A stretch of DNA of 64,000 nt from Daucus carota subsp. sativus (Eukaryota > Streptophyta > Magnoliopsida > Apiales > Apiaceae): the NCBI RefSeq assembly GCF_001625215.2, contig NC_030381.2:42282689-42346688 (forward strand). Reading direction: 5' to 3'. The position numbers and the translations under genes were made by a program. Below the pieces are notes generated by a model. That model did not search any database and had not been told where the DNA came from. It saw nothing but the letters and a program-made list of their open reading frames with translations. Shown here one piece after another: positions 10,694 through 23,507 of the stretch (position 1 is its first letter; every line of letters begins with the position of its first letter).

Positions 10694-10784
10694 CGTCTCT
10701 ACTGGTTATTGAGGGCCATCTTCCGGGTATTTGGTTATTTAGGGCATTTTGAACCTAAATATGGTTATATGGGGCCAAAACCCT
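10694..10784 (-). repeat. Right terminal inverted repeat of the MULE
   Basis: Partner of 2109-2194. Read from the outside it begins AGGGTTTTGGCCCC. Confidence 0.75.
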
Positions 10785-10793
10785 CTTATAGTA
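10785..10793. repeat. Target site duplication, right copy (9 bp)
   Basis: CTTATAGTA, identical to 2100-2108. Together they fix the boundaries of the MULE. Confidence 0.85.
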
Positions 10794-11699
10794 TCAAAAA
10801 AAAAAATTTGTTGACATAAAAATATATCATAAGAGAAACGTGACACTTCAATGCCTAAGAAGTATCAGAACATATCAGTTTGTTTATTAGACTGATATAT
10901 AGAAAAAAAGAATAATCAGCCCTCGATTGTTTGAATCTCTCATTGATGAGAGAGCTGCTGAAAATTTAGTAAACCATTCCTGAGAGGACGTTTTAAACAA
11001 TATAATATTTTGTTTAGATGATATACTCGATTCTCACTCTTTTTATTAAAATCGGGTGGATTCATGTACAATTTTTTATGTAATATTTATCTGAAACTAT
11101 GAATTTATAACAATAATATTATGATAAATCAGTTTCGTTGAATATGTAAAAATTAAATTTATAAAATTGATGATGATGTACTTTAAATATAACAAAATTT
11201 TGTATACTATAAAATATTATTTTCACGCAATTTTTTCATTGTGATTCGATTATCAAAAAGGACTAAAATTAGTAATTTAACATGTACTTAACAAAAGTTT
11301 TATATAATATGCTTCAAAAACTTCAAACTCTAAATATACACTATAAATAAAAAATTAGTTTAAAAATAAAATAAAATAAAATGGATGAATGTGCCATCAA
11401 AGAGAAACCTTGTATTCTACAGGAGAACTACCCATACTTTTATTAGTACATACACCTCTCATGCCCATTAATCTCAATAAAATATATATTTACACACTTA
11501 TATTTTAAAAACAGAGAAAGAAAGAAGAATATAGGGCGAACATAATCACATAAACATTTCTAGTCAGATTCAGATTGAAGCAAACAAAAAAACAGAGTTA
11601 AAATACCCAAATTACACCCCCAATCCCCAAAAGCCCTAACACTCTGAATCGCCTCTTTCTTCTTCACACACATACATAGAAATCTCTCTGCTGGCCACA
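10794..11699. promoter_or_regulatory. SYF1 upstream region
   Basis: AT-rich host sequence between the MULE and SYF1. It holds no open frame. The last 200 bases become pyrimidine- and CA-rich, typical of a 5' leader. A weak TATA-like CTATAAATAAA lies near 11341, too far for the main start unless the leader is long. Confidence 0.35.
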
Positions 11700-14600
11700 A
11701 TGTCAATTCCCAAAGAATACTATCCGAGCCAAGATGACCTCATCTATGAGGAAGAGATTCTCCGCAACCCATTCAGTTTGAAGCTTTGGTGGCGCTATCT
11801 AATCGCTCGCACTGACTCGCCGTTCGAGAAGCGCCGCCTGATTTACGAGCGCGCCCTCAAAGCTCTCCCCGGAAGCTACAAGCTCTGGTACGCTTATTTA
11901 AGAGAACGTCTCGAATTGGTTCGGAACTTTCCCATTAGTCATTATGAATATAAATCGCTTAATAATACTTTTGAAAGGGCTTTAGTTACTATGCACAAAA
12001 TGCCGAGGATTTGGATTATGTATTTGTTGACTTTGACTGATCAGAAGTTAGTTACAGTGACTAGGCGGTGTTTCGATAGGGCGTTGTGTGCGTTGCCTGT
12101 TACGCAGCACGATAGGGTTTGGGAGATTTATTTGGTGTTTGTGAGTCAGAGAGGGGTTCCGATTGAGACGTCGTTGAGGGTTTATAGGAGGTATTTGAAG
12201 TATGATCCCGGGCATATTGAGGAGTTTATTGAGTTTTTGGTGGACTCGGAGTTGTGGCAAGAGGCGGCGGAGAGGTTGGCGGGGGTTTTGAATGACGATA
12301 CGTTTTATTCGATTAAAGGGAAGACGAAGCATAAGTTGTGGTTGGAGCTGTGTGATTTGTTGACGCAGCATGCCAATGAGATATCGGGGTTGAATGTGGA
12401 TGCGATTATTAGGGGTGGGATTAGGAAGTTTACGGATGAGGTTGGGAGGTTGTGGACATCGTTGGCGGATTATTATATTAGGAGGAAGTTGTTGATGAAG
12501 GCGAGGGATATTTTTGAAGAGGGGATGACGACGGTTATGACTGTGAGGGATTTTAGTGTGATTTTTGATGCGTATTCGCAGTTTGAAGAGAGTATGCTTG
12601 CTTTGAAGATGGAAGATATGAGTGAGAGTGAAGAAGAGGATGGGGAAGGATCGATGGTTGAAGAGGAGGATGATGATGAAGGGGATCGGTTGAATGTTGG
12701 AGATATTAAGTTGAAGATTAAAAAGCTTTGGCTGTCGGATGATAGAGATGTGAATTTGGGGTTAGCTCGGTTGGAAGATCTTATGGATAGGAGGCCAGAA
12801 TTAGCTAACAGTGTGCTGCTTAGGCAAAACCCTCATAATGTGGAACAGTGGCATAGGAGAGTTAAGATATTTGAAGGGAACCCTGCTAGGCAACTGGAGA
12901 CCTATACCCAAGCTGTACGGACTATTGATCCAATGAAAGCTGTGGGAAAGCCTCATACGTTGTGGGTTGCCTTAGCTAAATTGTTTGAGACTCACAATGG
13001 TATCAATGATGCTAGGGTGATATTTGATGAGGCTGTACAAGTTGGCTACAAAGCTGTGGATAATTTGGCTAGTGTTTGGTGTGAATGGGCAGAGATGGAA
13101 CTAAGACACAAGAATTTTAAGGTAGCACTTGAGGTGATGAGGCGGGCTACAGCTGAACCATCAGTTGAGGTCAAACGTAGAGGTAATTTCTTTTTCCTGC
13201 AAATTTTTCTTTTTGATGTATGACTGCTTGGGTTAAATACTAACTAAAAGCTAGCTATAGGGAAACGAATTGGTGTCGCAGGTAGTTAATTTCCTTGGTA
13301 TTATTTGATATGTAACCTTAGATATATTCATGCTGAGGTGCTTGTATTCATCTGTAATTTCTTTGTGTATTTGCCTTGTTAGATTTCTTCTGGCATGATG
13401 TAGGGATTGTTAATGCTTATTGCTTTCCCAGGACATCAAATTCCACCAAATTAGCAGACTTTCTGAGCTGAACATGTCTAATAGCAAAACAAATTCGTGA
13501 ACTGAAGCCCAGATATCACAAGCCCCAAGTTAAATTTTTAGTAAATAGCTAGCTTGATTTTAGAAGGTCATAACATAATATGACAGCAGATAAGATTAGT
13601 ATAGAAGCTTAAGAGATATAGTTATCAACATTACTACGCAATTATGAGCACTAGTACAACACCTATAGTATTATGATTCTACAAACTTCTGCACACAAGT
13701 TAGACAGTTGTGTTTCAGTTTATGTGGTATATTGGGTTTAGGATCTGGTATATTATACCTTTTTTTTTTTTGAAATTATAGTTTTGTGTGCATTGTTTAT
13801 TTTAATCAAATATACCTCAAGTTATAGGCTAGTGATTAGTTGGAACTTGCACTTATTAATATGAGTCTAGGCAGTTGGTAGGTGATGATTTTTGGAAATC
13901 ATGACCTGTGACTGTGAGCAACATGATTTCATTTTGGAAAATCACCACAAATATGGTTTGAGTGTGGAATTAATGATCATAAATTAAAAAAAGTTTATGT
14001 GTGACATAACTTTACTTTTTCTCTCTCCCTCGCCCCTCTTCTCACGTTGGTCTGTACAATTATGAATTATTATTAACTCTCGAAATTTTGTTTTCCAATG
14101 GTGCAGTGGCCGCTGATGGCAATGAACCCGTTCAGATAAAGCTGCACAAGTCCCTCAGGCTTTGGACATTCTATGTTGACCTGGAGGAGAGCTTAGGTAC
14201 CTTGGAGTCAACTCGTGCAGTGTATGAGAGGATATTGGACCTAAGGATCGCCACACCCCAAATTATAATCAATTATGCTATGCTCTTGGAAGTAAGCATC
14301 AGACTTCTAATGTTATACATATTCATACTATCATATATCTTCTTCATTTCTGCATGCTTTCACATCACATTATATTTCTTATTGTCTCTCGGCTTGATAC
14401 TGACAAATATTGATGGATGATGTATTCAGGACCATAAGTACTTCGAGGATGCTTTTAAGGTCTATGAACGAGGCGTGAAGATATTTAAATACCCACATGT
14501 AAAGGATATATGGGTGACTTATCTTTCTAAATTTGTTAAAAGATACGGAAAGTCAAAGCTTGAACGAGCCAGAGAGCTATTTGAGCATGCTGTTGAAATG

Positions 14601-16467
14601 GTATGTACAATCTTATCCTTTAATTTCATAATTTGAGGTTCACGACATTTACATACACCTAAGCTACAGCTTGGATGCTTGTATTTCATGCATACCGAAG
14701 AGAAAGAAATTAAGCCATATTTATATATAATATAGTAGTAACAATATCTGACAACTTAACATCTGCTTTAAATATAAATTACAAAAATGCAAGAATAACG
14801 TTTGCAAATTTAGTTGTAAAGCCTGGTGCTTGCTATGTTGTTTGTGTGATGTATTAAGATGCTAACTTTTTTAACTTTATTTTCCTCAGGCTCCTGCTGA
14901 ATCAGTGAAGCCTTTGTACTTACAATATGCTAAGTTGGAAGAGGATCACGGTCTAGCCAAGCGAGCTATGAGTGTTTATGATCAAGCGACAAAGGCTGTT
15001 CCTGCCAGTGAAAAATTGAGCATGTACCAAATATACATAGCTCGCGTAGCTGAAATATTTGGGGTACCAAAAACTAGGGAAATATATGAGCAAGCAATAG
15101 AATCTGGGCTTCCGGACAAGGATGCTAAAACAATGTGTATAAAATATGCTGAACTTGAGAAGAGTTTAGGAGAGATAGATCGCTCTCGTGGAATATACAA
15201 GCATGCATCTGAGTTCGCAGATCCAAGATCTGATGCAGACTTTTGGAGCAAGTGGCATGAATTTGAGGTTCAACATGGTAATGAAGATACTTTTAGGGAG
15301 ATGCTACGTATCAAAAGGAGTGTTACTGCAAAGTATAGTCAGGTACATACTTCTGTTTGATTGAAATATTTTCAAATGCTATGCCATTGTCGTCCTGCTA
15401 TATTTTGTATTGAAGCCATGGTTATTAGCTGCATTACTATGACGCTTTCCTGACACACACACAGAGAGATATATGTGAAGTATGATAACAGCTTATCCCC
15501 TTGTATTTGGAGGTTTGTGTGAGCTGGTTACCTGGCATACATTCACCTGACATGCATAATTATGATAATAATAAATTACTACATATATAAGTCATTTTGT
15601 GATTTGTGAAACATCTTGTATATAGTGTTTTCGTAAGGTCTAAGGATAATGTTGTTACTATGTACTGTGTTTTGTTAATATCTGTAAAGAAAAGTATCCG
15701 GATAAGTATCTTTTGCATTAGTGCCCTATGGTTTTGTCTACCCTCAAAAAGTCTAGGTTGTTTGTAATCTAAAATAAAGACTAGGGTTCAAGCTGAACAG
15801 GTCATGTTACATAAGCTCATGATCCTATATCCTAAAGTTATCCCATAGTAATATAGTATTTACGAATCAATATTGATTCTTTGGTATAAACTTTCTATGC
15901 ATGATATTATTGGCCCTACTGTGTACACATGAATTTAATTGGCTTAATTTTTATGTTCCTAATTGAGTCGCAATGTTTGCATTAATGTTTCTGGATGTAC
16001 CGTAATTAATAACATCTTATTCTTCTCTTCAGTCGCACATTATTCTTCCTGAGTATATGATGCAAAAGGATCTAAAGCCTAATTCAGAGGAAGCAATGGA
16101 CCCTCAGAAGAGAAATGGAATTCTTGGTGATGATATGGCTGCTCTTGAGAGGCAGCTAGCACCTCCTGCAAATGATGCAGCTGCTAAGGATAGCACACGG
16201 CTGCTGGGCTTTGTGAGTGCAGGAGTTGAGTCGCAGACCGAAGGTGGTCTGAAGGTTGCTGCTAATAAAGAAGACATTGAGCTTCCAGATGAAAGTGACA
16301 GCGAAGACGAAGGTAATGTTGAGATCACCCAGAAAGATATTCCAGAAACAGTTTATGGTGGTATACGGAAAAGATCAGCAGAAGATGAAGACGGTGACAA
16401 GGTTAAGGAGGAGGATGATAAACTTGGTGCTCTTGAGCGTATAAAAAGAATGAAGCGAGGTGCGTAA
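11700..16467 (+). CDS. SYF1: Pre-mRNA-splicing factor SYF1 (XAB2 homologue)
   Basis: Exons are 11700-13182, 14107-14291, 14430-14600, 14890-15342 and 16033-16467. All junctions are GT-AG and frame-consistent, giving 908 residues, close to plant SYF1 length. SYF1 is a HAT-repeat (half-a-TPR) scaffold of the Prp19/NineTeen complex and intron-binding complex in the spliceosome, acting in the nucleus. The protein opens with the family-specific start around YYPSQDDLIYEEEILRNP and LKLWWRYL, then repeats the HAT pattern of W-x-x-Y/L and helices throughout (for example LWYAYLRERL, RVWEIYLVF, LWTFYVDLEE, FWSKWHEFE). An acidic segment lies at about residues 303-330. The C-terminal DDMAALERQLAPP and LLGFVSAG blocks are conserved in the family. 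The start codon is preceded by stops and the N-terminus matches homologues. Confidence 0.95.
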
Positions 16468-18153
16468 AATGTGGTTTGTGTATCCATATTCATTGAATTG
16501 CTGGAAATGAACAAAGCACGAGACTTTTGTGTTGTATCTGGACTGCAAGATAGAAATGTAACGAGGCAAGTTTTTTTGACATGCATGTTTGTCATCATAT
16601 TCACAGTGCTGGAAATGACCAAAGCATGACGAGTGTTGGTCTGTCGCTTAACTGCAATACAGATGCAACCTTGTTAATAATTTTCCTGTTCTTCTGTTTG
16701 TCAGCGTTCTAACTTGTAATCAAAATTCTGCCGCACCATCGACCTTTTAGCAAGAGAAAAAAAAAAGCATGATCACGCGGAAAGCCGAGAGTTGCCGATG
16801 TGGTAATTTTTGTAGCAAGCTTTAACTGGTTTATAAATTTTCTCTCAAGTATTGGAATGTGATGCTTCCTGGTTGCTACTACCTGTGTCCTAACAGGAGT
16901 GTGTGTATATATTTTCTTCCCACGTGATAGTATTACCATCCTGCAATTTACAAATAATTATGTTTATATTTCACCATCTATTTCGTTTCTTATTATGAGA
17001 ACGCTCTTTAGTATCCAGACCGAATTCAGAGATTCTTTTCTCACGTTATCTTCTCTTGAATTCATCTCTAATTTTTTACGTTGATGGCAAAAAATATACG
17101 TTTACAACTGACAAGACTATGCATTTTCCCAGAGTTAGATAAAAATTAACTACATGATACCTCTTTATAAAAATTGGGAATGATACATTTTGAGGATGGG
17201 TATTCGGTGACATTCTTGAGTACATGGTATCTATTGTGAATATTTCGGATCCCCCGATTTTTTGTTATTTACTTTTTTTGTTTGGTGACATTTTTCCATT
17301 TTTAGTGGGCTTGACCGCTTGAGCCTCATGAGTTATGACATCAGTATTCTCGAGGCAGAAGTGAGCGAGTCAATTAATTAAATACTTGAACTATATGGTT
17401 CGAATTATACAACCATAAACCATTGAAGTACTCTAGCTTCTCTATCTTCCACTGAATCACCTCACCACAGAAACAGCTCATGCATATGCACTTTCGTTTA
17501 ACTTTTTCGAACGGACCACTCATTTTGGGGCAACAATCCCAAGTGAAGGTGGTGCGAATCATGAATTCATGATCCATTTCCCCTTGCTACAACTCAGCTA
17601 AAGGTGCAGCTAACGTACAAAGAGATCTGATAAATTACTTTCATGATATTTCCCCTCACGACAACTCACTTTAGTCTTTAAAAGATGTCAATAACATAAG
17701 AAGAGATCTAATGATTACTTTCTTGCTTTTTTTACGGGATATCCCGAGTTAAGTTATATTCAAACAATGTGACAGCATGAACAAACAATGCTAAATATCA
17801 AAAAAGTTTATAGTCTTTGTCATTATTCAGCCACAGTGACGGATCTGGAAATCTACAAACAGGGGTTTCTTTTGGATAAAAAAATTTATATGATCAGTAA
17901 TTTAAGTGTAATGACATGTTAATATGATTCAAATTGTAGTGTAAATAAGAAAAATCAACAAGAGTCGAGAGTGCTTAAGCCATGGAGCACACCTTCTATA
18001 TTGTCCTTATCGTTATAAAAGTCTCTGTTTCTTTAATTTATGTAATTATATGACTATAGCTAGTCATCCGTTAACATATATCTAAAGAAGAAAGTCTATG
18101 ATCAAGTATATGTGATAGAATTAATATAATATGTTAGCAGAGGAGGTCTAATC
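16468..18153. other. Intergenic region between SYF1 and the expansin-like gene
   Basis: The two genes converge here, so the stretch includes both 3' untranslated regions. Near 17834 there is one end of a CAGTGACGGA-type element like the MITE at 188-447, but no matching right end was found. No other gene is seen. Confidence 0.4.
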
Positions 18154-20068
18154 TTAACAAGGATAACAACCATCCTGGGCAATCTCTGTGACCTTAACAC
18201 CAGTATCATAAATCACACCAGTCTTCCAATCAGCTGGTAACACTGCTTTGTTTGCCCACAACTGTAATCCATCAAATCCTTGTGTCACCACAAACCGGAA
18301 CTGCAGCGCCCCTTTCGGCACTCTACTTGTGTCCCAAACCGCGCCATAGTTTCGGCTCATGAAATTCCAATTTGCAGCACCAACCTACCATTTCAAATTC
18401 ACTGTTTAATTAATAACATTTTACACTATATCCCCAGAAATTATTTACAGTTGTTTTTTTGCTATCAGACTGGATTAAAATTAATTAATTACCGTAGCAA
18501 CATCAACTGCAACGATTTCAGTCTGACCACCTTGGTAGAGGAATTTGATTGCCAGGTAATTTGGCTTGTTGCTTGATTCTTCCACCCTTATAGCTAAGTT
18601 CTTGTTTTTATAATCACAAGGTACTCTGCCACATTAATCACACACATCAGTGCTAAGCACATATTTATACATATAATCAATTAATTAAGAATCAAAATTA
18701 ATATAAACATTTCAGGAACAGAAACACATGCTCAGATATCAGAACTGATCCATGTAATCCGTTTCATGTTGCCATAACTGTGAAGTTGTAACACAAGCAT
18801 TAATACAGCATGTGCATAAATGGACAGTTCAATAACACGCACACATGTATACATAGGGGCGGTCTAGAATATTTTTTTTGCCAGGGATAAAAGTAAATTT
18901 TCGGCAAACTCTTTTATGATTTTAAAATTTATGAGAGCATTTTTAAATTTTTATAAAATTTATAATAATGAAAAAATGTTGAAAATTTGTTAAAACGGAT
19001 ACGTCCTCATGTCCCTTACTAAATCCGTCCTTGAATTTATATACACTATATAGTATAAAATATATATACATATACAGTTTTGGTCCTGCATGCCAGAAGA
19101 TCCAGCAAATATTGTGTGAGAAAATGGACCCTTTTCCTACTTTTCATATGGTGGGTGCAAGTGTGCAACAAAACCTCATTATCCCACTTTATCAATACGC
19201 TGAAGCCAAAGCATTTATTTATTAATTATAACTTATTACAAATTATCAAATTATTTATAAAATTTGGGTCTGACCTTCTATAGTCCACATCGACAATCCC
19301 ATGTTTGAGAAGAGAGTCCCCCATGCCCTTGGTCGCCATAGCCTTGAAAGCATCAGAGCTTAGCACAAAGTCTGTCTCATTACTCTTGTTAAGATCAGTT
19401 ACTACAATTCTTGTTCCTTCTTTACTACAAAGTTTCGAGTTCTTGCATTTAATCTGCAACCGATATCTTCTTATTTAGTATAAAAATTATAAAAATATCA
19501 GAATCCAATTGAGAAAAGATATCACAAGTTTAAGATGAATGTAAAAGTTACCAGAAAACAAGCACCACAACCAGCACCATTTTTGTAAACACTAGGAACT
19601 GCAGCTGCAAGATTACCCCCACTGAATCCTAGCGCCAATGAACCATATCCACATGCCCCAGCTGCATCATAAATAATCACATAATATAATGTTTGACTAT
19701 ATTACTCCTTCCCACTCAATTGTTGACGACGGAGCTCAACACATATTTTAACGTTCTAATAAAATATATTTTGTGGAGGCTAAATATATTTTAGCTCACC
19801 GACCTCTCTCATTTCTTTATACTTTTTTTTGTCAAACTGTTTGACAAGTATTTTAAGATATATTTATTATTTAGCCTCCACAAAATTTTGTATATACTAA
19901 AAGGAAAAGAAAGGCTTACATGAGAGTGCAGAAGGACTAGAGAAGAAAGCAGCTTTGGATTGAAAAACACATTTGCCACATTCTTTAGCCTCGGCCGATG
20001 ATGAAAGCATCGAGATTACAAACAAGAGAGAAGCAGCAGAAAGAAATTTGATATGTCCGAAACCCATG
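18154..20068 (-). CDS. EXLA: Expansin-like A (EXLA) protein, with a one-base frame break in the signal peptide
   Basis: Minus-strand exons are 20068-19920, 19661-19552, 19453-19275, 18625-18493 and 18384-18154. Exons 2-5 join in frame. The product has the EXLA hallmarks: [15 protein letters not shown], a cysteine-rich double-psi barrel region, [16 protein letters not shown], and the C-terminal NYGAVWDTS and VTEIAQDGC blocks typical of the EXLA tail. Family proteins are secreted cell-wall proteins of about 265 residues with no proven activity. Exon 1 is one base too long. The ATG at 20068 opens a good signal peptide, but a run of four A's at 20040-20043 (T4 on the coding strand) shifts the frame to a stop at 19987-19985. 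The mature part is intact from the in-frame ATG at 20010, which lacks a full signal peptide. So this is a recent pseudogene, a secretion-deficient allele, or a homopolymer sequence error. A minus-strand TATATAAAC lies near 20105. Confidence 0.85.
18840..19040. repeat. Degenerate transposon remnant in EXLA intron 3
   Basis: The stretch begins near GGGGCGGTCTAG and ends near AAATCCGTCCTTG. The pattern is like the GGCGGA/TCCGCC ends of the CAGTGACGGA family but too eroded to place boundaries. Confidence 0.3.
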
Positions 20069-20860
20069 ATTGTTATATGTTATGAAATGCAGCAGTGAAG
20101 TGTTTATATAGGAGAGGAAACGTATGAATATGAAGAAACAAAAGAAAGAAGAAGAGAGTGAAGGGGTTGTGTATGGAGAGAAATGATGAAAAGGAGAGCA
20201 AGGAGTGCATGTATTTATATTTGATGCCAAGCCCAAAGGAAAGGGATCTGTTACGTAAACGCGGCGGGGAAAACACTGAAAATAACCAAAGAAATGGATA
20301 ATAGCAGGCACTTTGATGTATGTCTCTCACCGACTACATTTCCATAGCCAGCTGTCTTCCCAAAATATATATTTGACTGTCTATTTGTATAATTTTATTT
20401 TAATTATTATAATAGAGAAATTTAAATTATAAATTATGAAATAAAGCGGTCATATATTTTAAACAATATTTTCAAATTCAATTAATTTATCTAATTTGTG
20501 ATGAAGAATTATTAAATATCATGATGAAAATAACAGAAAAAATTATTTATTGTTTTGTGGTACTAGTTATAGAATATTGCTCTTCGTTTTGTTGGAGGAG
20601 TAATAATATTAGGAGTAACATCTACGAATCTAAAGGGATCCCTATGTCGCGATTTCACTTAACGTGGGAAGACGTGTTTTAGGGTCATGGCATGTCTTGT
20701 TTCCCATGTATTCTAATTAATTTTAGAGCAATAAATTCATATATTTTTTATTTATGGCATGTTTAAATGCAGTCACGCGGGGTATCTTATTTGAGATCTC
20801 AGTTTAATTCAGGAGTGTAATTAAATTTGTACAAAAAATCTTTCCGGGGAAAATTAGCCA
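20069..20860. other. EXLA upstream region
   Basis: Promoter side of the minus-strand expansin-like gene. TATA-like sites on the minus strand occur near 20105 (TATATAAAC) and near 20213 (AAATATAAATAC). No other gene is seen. Confidence 0.4.
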
Positions 20861-20861
20861 A

Positions 20862-21168
20862 CTGCTCGAAAAGCTCATACTCCAACCATGCCCAGCTGTT
20901 GTCTTTAATTTTAGCCAACCTCTTATGGATGGCTAAATTTGTCGAACCTCTAGGGAAATTGCACATCATTTATTACCATATTGAACTGATATATTCTATT
21001 TTAACAATCTAAAATATTAATAACATACTATTTTTAAATTATAGCCAACCAATATAGCCAATACCATTGAAGCAAAATGTCTTACAGCTTCAACAAATTT
21101 TATATAACGTCTTAAAGGTTCCATATAGCCAACGATTATAGCCAACGTGGTTGGAGATGCTCTAACGT
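20862..21168. mobile_element. Tourist-like MITE (degenerate)
   Basis: About 300 bp with imperfect inverted ends: GCTCATACTCCAACCATG at the left against the reverse complement GAGCATCTCCAACCACG at the right. Repeated words TAGCCAAC occur near both ends. This GAGCATCTCCAACC end type is common in plant PIF/Harbinger-derived MITEs. The target duplication is not clear. Confidence 0.5.
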
Positions 21169-22679
21169 TGACATATAACATGGTTTTAAATTTATTCATG
21201 TTGATGGTTGAATGTGGTTAATGGTTTATTTGAAGATATTGCTAGTATTGCAATGCACTATAAACGTGTGTACTGTGTAGTGATGAGTACACGGTTTACC
21301 CTCACAAAAACAGTAATGTCAAATATTTCTACTTTTCACACGAGAGAAGCTTTGTGATTGAAAATCGATGGAATAGCACTTAGGAATGGAATTGATGAGG
21401 TGCTCACTCCACTAGAGGCATGTCAAAAACTAGCTGTGGACTCTAGATTTCCATATACGCAATTGCTGAATCCCACTTATGCTAAATTATGCTGCAAGTT
21501 TCATGTAAAAATATATACATTGAATAAGCAATATAACAGAACATTGAAAAATATATCTAACAGCCCGAATTAATGGCAAGAACAATCATGATTAGTGTTG
21601 GCATTAAACCAGATACGTTTGCGCACACTTTAGGAAGGAAGGGGGAGCAGTTGAATGATTCATTGCACACAAGTGGTTATATGAGAAGACAACAAAGTAC
21701 AAGTACAATGATCAAAATGTAAGAATAGGTCCAAAACATAACAGCTCATGTTTGGTTTGGAAACAGCCATGGTTCTTCTGTCAGAGCCTTTTAGGCGCCA
21801 GAGGACACAGATTTTATGTAGTAAAGGCTTTTACAAAAGCCGGGATTTTAGACCAAAGTTAAATGACAGAGAGGATATAGCTTATATGTACTACAGAAAC
21901 TGAACTCATCTCACTACATTTTGTTTCAATGCCTTGAAAAGGTTAGCCCAAGCCCTCTCAGCGAAAATAACTTTGTTATTTTGAGAAAACGCAAGTCCTT
22001 TTATGGATCTGAAAATGCTCTTGAACATATAATCATACGCTTGACATATGGCCACCAAGATGTTAGGATAATGTAGATTTCAGTTTATTCTTCATACAAG
22101 TCGGACATTTCCGAATTATATGCTCGAACTCGAGGAGGTTATAAGAATGTTTGGATCTATGTAAAATGTTATTTATATCCTGTGTTTGTAGACATGTGTT
22201 GAACACTAAATTTTATGAATTTCGGGTTCAAATCTTCTTATTTTTTGACCCACGCTTGTGTTTCAGCACCTCCAGTTAGTTCATTTCGCGTTCGAATCTT
22301 CTTATTCTAGTTAAATCTTTGTAAAAACACCTGTTATAAGTGAAGATTGTATAAACTCAACACATAAATCTAGGTAGATCAATGCAATTCAGGTTTCGGT
22401 TCAAATCTTATTGTTTTAGCTAAATCTTTGCAAAAGCACCTGTTACAAGTGCAGATTATATAAACACAGCACATAAATTTAACTAGATTAATGTTAATTA
22501 GGTAGCCGAAGCACAAACTGGAATGTGTGATATTGAATATGTGCATTTGGTGTCGTCCTAGAAAATTTCGCCTTTAAAAGACAATTTTTTTTGTGAGTTG
22601 TTTGCTCTCATTAAACTAAATTTCTAGATCTCCACGTATAAACATCATAACACAGGTAGTATCTCCCGTAAAAATAGTG
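21169..22679. other. Intergenic stretch, no gene recognised
   Basis: AT-rich. A loose duplication is visible at about 22230-22500: two versions of a block containing TTAAATCTTTG-AAAA-CACCTGTTA-AAGTG. Short open frames here (for example near 21358) lack any family resemblance. Confidence 0.35.
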
Positions 22680-22682
22680 CTT

Positions 22683-23121
22683 ATGTTTGATTTGGAGATT
22701 TGAATTTTAGTTTTAGAGTGAGCTGAAATGCAATTTTGAGATGGTATAGCTTAACTTATAAAAAATGGTTATCACTGATGAGTACGAAGTTACTTAGTGA
22801 AATGTAACTTTTATTTTAAGTGTTTGCATAGTTTTTTTGATAATTATAACTTATTAAGTATAAAAATTGTTATAAAATAATAAAAACAATAAATTATAAT
22901 TTATATTATAAATTATTTTTTAAAATGATCATATACATTTTTGTAAAATCAAATTTTAAAAATAAAAACAAATCATTAAAAAAAATTGGTATTTATAATT
23001 TTTCGTATTTTAACTTTTAAATCAGAATTAACTTATAAGTTTTCTACACAAATAACGATATTGATAAGTTGATTCTGACTTTATAAGTCAAGAAGTCGAC
23101 TTAAAAGACATCCAAACACCA
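22683..23121. mobile_element. MITE-like element related to those at 34632 and 43393
   Basis: The right end (ACTTATAAGTC..., ending GACATCCAAACACC) parallels the right end of the 34632-34884 element, including the AACTTATAA and CCTAAACACC blocks. The left end is less clear. The interior is almost pure AT. Confidence 0.4.
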
Positions 23122-23507
23122 TTTTTCTATAAATATCGTCTTTTTTCGTTATTAGAAATATATTATTTGACATTTTAAATTTAATAAGCAACACATGTTA
23201 ATTACACTTATTAAATAACACATATGTCCGGTTATAATTTTAATCAAAATTTTCACGAAAGAACATTTTTGTTACACTGGTATTTTGATCAGGTGAAAAT
23301 AAACATCTTTATTTTTTTACGGAAAAACAAATATTTATGTCATGATATAAAAAAGAAATAAATAAAGAAACAATAAAGAGAGTGAGACATTTGAACCGCC
23401 AGTTGCATAAGTAGGCATCTGCTTGTTCTATATTTGCTTGTAATCCCCCCAACCCATATTTTTACAGGACAGGGCCTGCCTCCATTTCAGGTGAAAACAT
23501 AAAAGTC

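Larger units (their letters stand above)
2109..10784 (+). mobile_element. Mutator-like element (MULE) carrying a PMD gene and a MURA-type transposase
   Basis: An 8.7-kb element bounded by a perfect 9-bp direct repeat, CTTATAGTA, at 2100-2108 and 10785-10793. A 9-bp duplication is diagnostic of Mutator transposition. The ends are related inverted repeats of about 90 bp (2109-2194 and 10694-10784). They share blocks such as GGCCC-N3-ATAACCATATTT and CCTMAATAACC and end in a shared AGAGACG core, but are clearly diverged. Inside are, left to right, a palindrome cluster, a spliced PMD gene, a 197-bp satellite, a second palindrome cluster, a spliced transposase gene and a third palindrome cluster. 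Both genes read on the plus strand. The identical target duplication suggests a fairly recent insertion despite the diverged ends. It lies about 0.9 kb upstream of the SYF1 start codon. Confidence 0.9.

Noticed and set aside
16104..16328. Minus-strand ORF opposite the last SYF1 exon
   Set aside because: Low-complexity shadow of the SYF1 coding sequence.
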